From the NCBI GenBank assembly GCA_025642075.2, contig JAODUO010000538.1, positions 152,501 through 216,500 of the forward strand: 64,000 nt of DNA, written 5' to 3'. This DNA comes from Ridgeia piscesae. Lineage: Eukaryota > Annelida > Polychaeta > Sabellida > Siboglinidae. The translations under genes and the position numbers were made by a program. The notes below the pieces were generated by a model that saw only the letters and a program-made list of their open reading frames with translations, did no database searches and was not told where the DNA came from. This document shows positions 63,721 through 64,000 of this stretch, piece after piece. Every line of letters begins with the position of its first letter. Within the stretch, counting starts at the first letter, position 1.

Positions 63721-64000
63721 ATATCAGTCATAAATGATGCAGTGTTGATAATGTGAATGGTTCTGTAGAACACGTGTTTGGACACAGCTGGGGCTATAGT
63801 AGGTATATCAACAAAAAATTAGAATATATGTTTTATCATCATTTAAATGGTGCCATGTGATAGATACTAATACACTGTATGTAGTTAATTAAAACTTTTT
63901 GAAATTTTTTGACATCTTCAATATTTACGGAGAAATTCAATTTTTAAATCTAAAAATTGTTGCATTTTTGTCTATAGGATTTTGGTCCAGTTCTTGTGCA
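63720..64000. other. Right-edge intronic DNA
   Basis: No feature recognised; presumably GALNT intron 4. Confidence 0.4.

Noticed and set aside
60018..64000. Further GALNT exons
   Set aside because: No SPTMAGGLF-type continuation was found on the + strand; the region holds an antisense LINE and a MITE, so the gene is called partial.

Overview
The window is AT-rich animal nuclear DNA. Genes are split by GT-AG introns and separated or filled by non-LTR retrotransposon remnants, short inverted-repeat DNA elements and long tandem arrays. The gene set (a ciliary protein, an ARL5 GTPase, a dephospho-CoA kinase family protein, a mucin-type GalNAc-transferase) and the repeat landscape suggest a marine invertebrate, most likely a lophotrochozoan such as a mollusc. 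The species is not identifiable from the sequence alone.

Four protein-coding genes could be rebuilt exon by exon with consistent splice phases. (1) DCAKD, + strand, 4 exons, 3436-5691, complete, 232 aa. (2) An ARL5-type small GTPase, - strand, 6 exons, 20730 down to 9271, complete, 178 aa; DCAKD and ARL5 are convergent. (3) CFAP221 (PCDP1), a ciliary central-apparatus protein, + strand, 23 exons, 25245-44408, complete, 861 aa. (4) A polypeptide N-acetylgalactosaminyltransferase of GALNT11 type, + strand, first four coding exons, 46991-60017, running off the right edge. The four genes look like unrelated housekeeping or tissue genes; nothing suggests joint function.

Layout: 1-3350 holds a LINE nested in a short inverted-repeat element. 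3400-6400 is DCAKD. 6400-9270 is intergenic. 9271-20730 is ARL5, whose introns carry a 27-bp array, a 12-bp array, two copies of a hAT-type MITE and two related LINE fragments. 20731-25244 holds the ARL5 promoter region, two more LINE remnants, AT and ACTC microsatellites and the CFAP221 promoter region. 25245-46060 is CFAP221, with 33-bp and 21-bp arrays and a 527-bp TTAA-flanked foldback MITE in its introns. 46700-64000 is the GALNT gene. Its 9.7-kb first intron is a nest of mobile DNA: a GATCTCGGCCC inverted-repeat element, a hAT-like element filled by a 33-bp array, and a large inverted-repeat (foldback) structure carrying FLYWCH-like zinc-finger ORFs. Its fourth visible intron holds a LINE split by a hAT MITE with a perfect 8-bp target duplication.

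The most unusual observations are these. In ARL5, a 27-bp tandem array is built from the 3' splice site and first codons of exon 3. In DCAKD, the exon-2 5' splice site is copied three times in tandem. A large inverted repeat with tandem-array arms carries FLYWCH-like ORFs. A LINE fragment truncated at both ends lies between about 190-bp near-identical direct repeats.
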